From assembly GCA_036394195.1 (NCBI GenBank), contig DASWFO010000306.1:1-32193 (forward strand): DNA of 32,193 nt. The letters are read 5' to 3'. Every line of letters starts with the position of its first letter. Position 1 is the first letter of the stretch. The stretch is from DATJPD01 sp036394195 (GTDB lineage: Bacteria; Pseudomonadota; Alphaproteobacteria; CACIAM-22H2). Of the stretch, positions 32,178-32,193 are shown in pieces. The notes under the pieces were generated by a model. The model was not told where the DNA came from. It searched no databases and saw only the letters and a list, made by a program, of their open reading frames with translations. Position numbers and translations under genes: made by a program.

Positions 32178-32193
32178 AACAGCGGGGGCAACG

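Overview
The window is a high-GC chromosomal segment, most likely from an alphaproteobacterium. The support is the strongly GC-biased third codon positions, an alphaproteobacterial-type tRNA-Thr(GGT), a PAS_5-type protein, an AcuI-type acryloyl-CoA reductase, and a GTCA...TGAC intergenic palindrome typical of that class. Most of it is densely packed with few gaps and many GTGA stop/start overlaps. The genus cannot be fixed from sequence alone. Function calls rest on recognised motifs and remembered family features; no database search was run.

Layout. (1) 1-2402: the end of an unidentified basic protein, a HIT hydrolase, then a YCII/DGPF protein overlapping an ECF42-type sigma factor, with a candidate ECF42 promoter in front. 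(2) 2399-4750, minus strand: ygfZ followed 12 nt later by a TPR/2-oxoglutarate oxygenase. (3) 4852-14547: a surface-glycan locus. Four glycosyltransferases run rightward from a near-consensus promoter that appears to give a leaderless message. A leftward operon (NDP-sugar 4,6-dehydratase, cupin, C-methyltransferase, Gfo/Idh/MocA oxidoreductase) meets them tail to tail, and a divergent asnB-type amidotransferase lies to its right. (4) 14555-19608: housekeeping metabolism: pyrC, nadC coupled to a LOG-family nucleotide hydrolase, a thiolase, acuI, and a small RHH-like protein, ending at a 43-bp palindrome.

(5) 19741-21966: a small membrane protein, then an HxlR regulator divergent from an FMN reductase and a pirin. 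(6) 22175-28109: signalling and regulation: a chemoreceptor with a strong terminator, two small unknown proteins, an orphan NarL-type response regulator, an AcoR-like GAF sensor fused to an AraC DNA-binding domain, and a PAS_5 protein. (7) 28154-31205, minus strand: an MFS transporter, an FkbM methyltransferase and a class II glutamine amidotransferase.

(8) 31368 to the end: tRNA-Thr(GGT), then a stretch that is visibly less GC-rich. It carries three arrays of roughly 10-bp, helically phased direct repeats around one unknown gene. It looks like the edge of an integrated element whose integrase would lie beyond the window, and it is the best candidate here for something new. The sugar-modification operon, the AcoR-AraC chimera, the leaderless glycosyltransferase promoter and the ECF42 autoregulatory promoter are the next most interesting signals.
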